In this document: piece by piece, positions 6,474 through 7,355 of the stretch | How positions within the stretch are numbered: position 1 is the first letter of the stretch | Layout of the letters: each line of letters starts with the position of its first letter | Assembly (NCBI GenBank): GCA_026692885.1 | Contig: JAPLNJ010001141.1 | Location: 1-7,355 of the forward strand | Direction of reading: 5' to 3' | From: Planctomycetota bacterium | Lineage (GTDB): Bacteria; Planctomycetota; Planctomycetia; Pirellulales; Pirellulaceae | Length of the DNA: 7,355 bases | Program-made: the position numbers and the translations under genes | Notes under the pieces: model-generated | The model's input: the letters and a program-made list of their open reading frames with translations, nothing else | What the model was told of the DNA's origin: nothing | Databases searched by the model: none

Positions 6474-7208
6474 CTAGATCAGCGACTGCATGCTACTCAG
6501 TCCGACTGGTTCGCGGCAGGCGTAGGGCTCGCCGTAACGCACACCGATCGTCTTGCCCCAGTAGGACGCCTCATCTCGTAACTGCTCCAGGAACGTCGGC
6601 GGGTCGGGCGAGCGGCCTTCGACAAATTGGCTGTGGTAGCAGCGGATGGCCGCCAGTTTCTGCTCCCAGAAATCGCTGATGTCCAGGATGAAGGCTGGCT
6701 GCGGGGCCAGTTTCAAGTGCACGCAGTAGTAATTGTAGAGTCGCTGGGGATGGCAGGGTTCGCCCGGTAGGTCGCACTTGGTCAGTTTGGCCCAGAAGCG
6801 AGCCGCTTCGACCAGCTGGGTGGCCGCCACATGGTCAGGGTGCGAGTCGATCCAATACGGCGTAAACAGCCACCGCGGCCGCACCTGACGGATGACGCCT
6901 GCCAGCTGATGCCGGGCCTCCAGGGTGGCCTCCAGCCGGCGGTTGGGCAGACCCAAATTCGACCGCCAAGCCAGTCCCAGGATCGCGGTCGCCGCGGCCG
7001 TCTCGCGGCCACGGATTTCGGGACTACCGTACGGCGTCGGCTCGCCGCTGGTCAGATCCAGCACTCCCACGCGGAGTCCCTCGGACTTGAATTTCCCAAT
7101 CGCTCCCCCCATTCCCAGTTCGGCATCATCCGGATGAGGCGCGATGATCAAAATGTCTAGTTCCATCGGAAGCTCGTTCTTCTTGCTGGCATCGAGCGAT
7201 GTTTGCAT
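6474..7208 (-). CDS. bshB1: PIG-L/LmbE family zinc deacetylase, probable bacillithiol biosynthesis deacetylase BshB1
   Basis: The protein has 244 residues from ATG 7208-7206 to TAG 6476-6474. BshB enzymes remove the acetyl group from N-acetylglucosaminyl-malate in the second step of bacillithiol synthesis, in the cytoplasm. The N-terminal motif APHPDDAELG supplies zinc ligands H25 and D28 and the presumed catalytic base D27; SHPDH supplies the third ligand, H126. Beyond the general family, BshB1-type marks are visible: DLTSGE, a SPEIRGRE stretch, ILDISDFWEQKLAAIRCYHSQF and YWGKTIGVRYGEPYA near the C-terminus. Length is normal for the family. The start at 7208 has AAAGG eight bases upstream; an inner ATG at 7166 (MELDIL) fits where the family usually begins but has only a weak GAG before it, so the first 14 residues may not be translated. 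The cysteine-adding enzyme BshC and glycosyltransferase BshA are not in the window. A different GlcNAc-type substrate remains possible. Confidence 0.85.
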   Translation of the reverse strand: MQTSLDASKKNELPMELDILIIAPHPDDAELGMGGAIGKFKSEGLRVGVLDLTSGEPTPYGSPEIRGRETAAATAILGLAWRSNLGLPNRRLEATLEARHQLAGVIRQVRPRWLFTPYWIDSHPDHVAATQLVEAARFWAKLTKCDLPGEPCHPQRLYNYYCVHLKLAPQPAFILDISDFWEQKLAAIRCYHSQFVEGRSPDPPTFLEQLRDEASYWGKTIGVRYGEPYACREPVGLSSMQSLI

Positions 7209-7292
7209 CTTTACGGCCTTTGGTAGTAATTTTGCGACGCCTTGATAATAACGTTGCGAAATGCTAGCAGTGTCGTGATCGCCCCCGAGAAG

Positions 7293-7315
7293 CTCCCGAC
7301 GTAAGTCGGTGGGAG
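7293..7315. repeat. Bulged hairpin upstream of bshB1
   Basis: CTCCCGAC (7293-7300), a GTAA loop and GTC-GGT-GGGAG (7305-7315) form an 8-base-pair stem with a three-base bulge. No T tract follows on either strand, so it is not a standard intrinsic terminator. It may be an interspersed palindrome or part of the 3' end of a gene outside the window. The remaining 7209-7355 sequence shows no gene; a TATTAT at about 7244-7249 (minus strand) is a possible -10 for bshB1 but lacks a good -35. Confidence 0.4.
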
Positions 7316-7355
7316 TGTTCCCGCCCTGTGCCTAACCCGGAGCCCCCTATCCGAC

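Overview
The window is GC-rich, densely coded chromosomal DNA, most likely from a planctomycete. This is inferred, not proven. The clues are a HEAT-repeat plus von Willebrand A protein with a W..WW linker, a BshB1-type deacetylase, large MASE1/PAS signalling proteins, weak Shine-Dalgarno sequences, and non-coding palindromes of the GGGGTCGGG and GGCAGAGCC kinds, which I recall as common in planctomycete genomes.

Layout from left to right. (1) 1-915, plus strand: the 3' part of a HEAT/VWA protein gene, cut by the window edge. (2) 920-3067, minus: a complete gene for a membrane MASE1 sensor joined to a coiled coil, a PAS domain and a PP2C/SpoIIE (RsbU-like) phosphatase. It converges on gene 1, with only four bases between the stop codons. 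(3) 3068-3611: a 544-base gene-free interval rich in repeats. It holds a diverged copy of the first 21 codons of gene 2, a 98-base terminal-inverted-repeat element, a repeated 16-base start-site sequence and a cluster of four palindromes. (4) 3612-6398, minus: a cytoplasmic hybrid histidine kinase, PAS-PAS-HisKA-HATPase-REC-REC-HPt, with every phosphorelay residue present. (5) 6474-7208, minus: a PIG-L/LmbE deacetylase that closely fits BshB1 of bacillithiol synthesis. (6) 7209-7355: the upstream region of gene 5, with one bulged hairpin.

Genes 2, 4 and 5 lie on the same strand but probably form separate transcription units. A candidate promoter sits in the 75-base gap between bshB1 and the kinase, and 544 bases of repeats separate the kinase from the phosphatase. 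Both signalling proteins appear to be orphans here: the kinase has no separate response regulator, and the phosphatase has no anti-sigma antagonist or switch kinase nearby. I see no defence, CRISPR or secondary-metabolite system. The most unusual part is the repeat-rich interval 3005-3561, where the 5' end of the phosphatase gene has been duplicated and small non-coding elements have accumulated.
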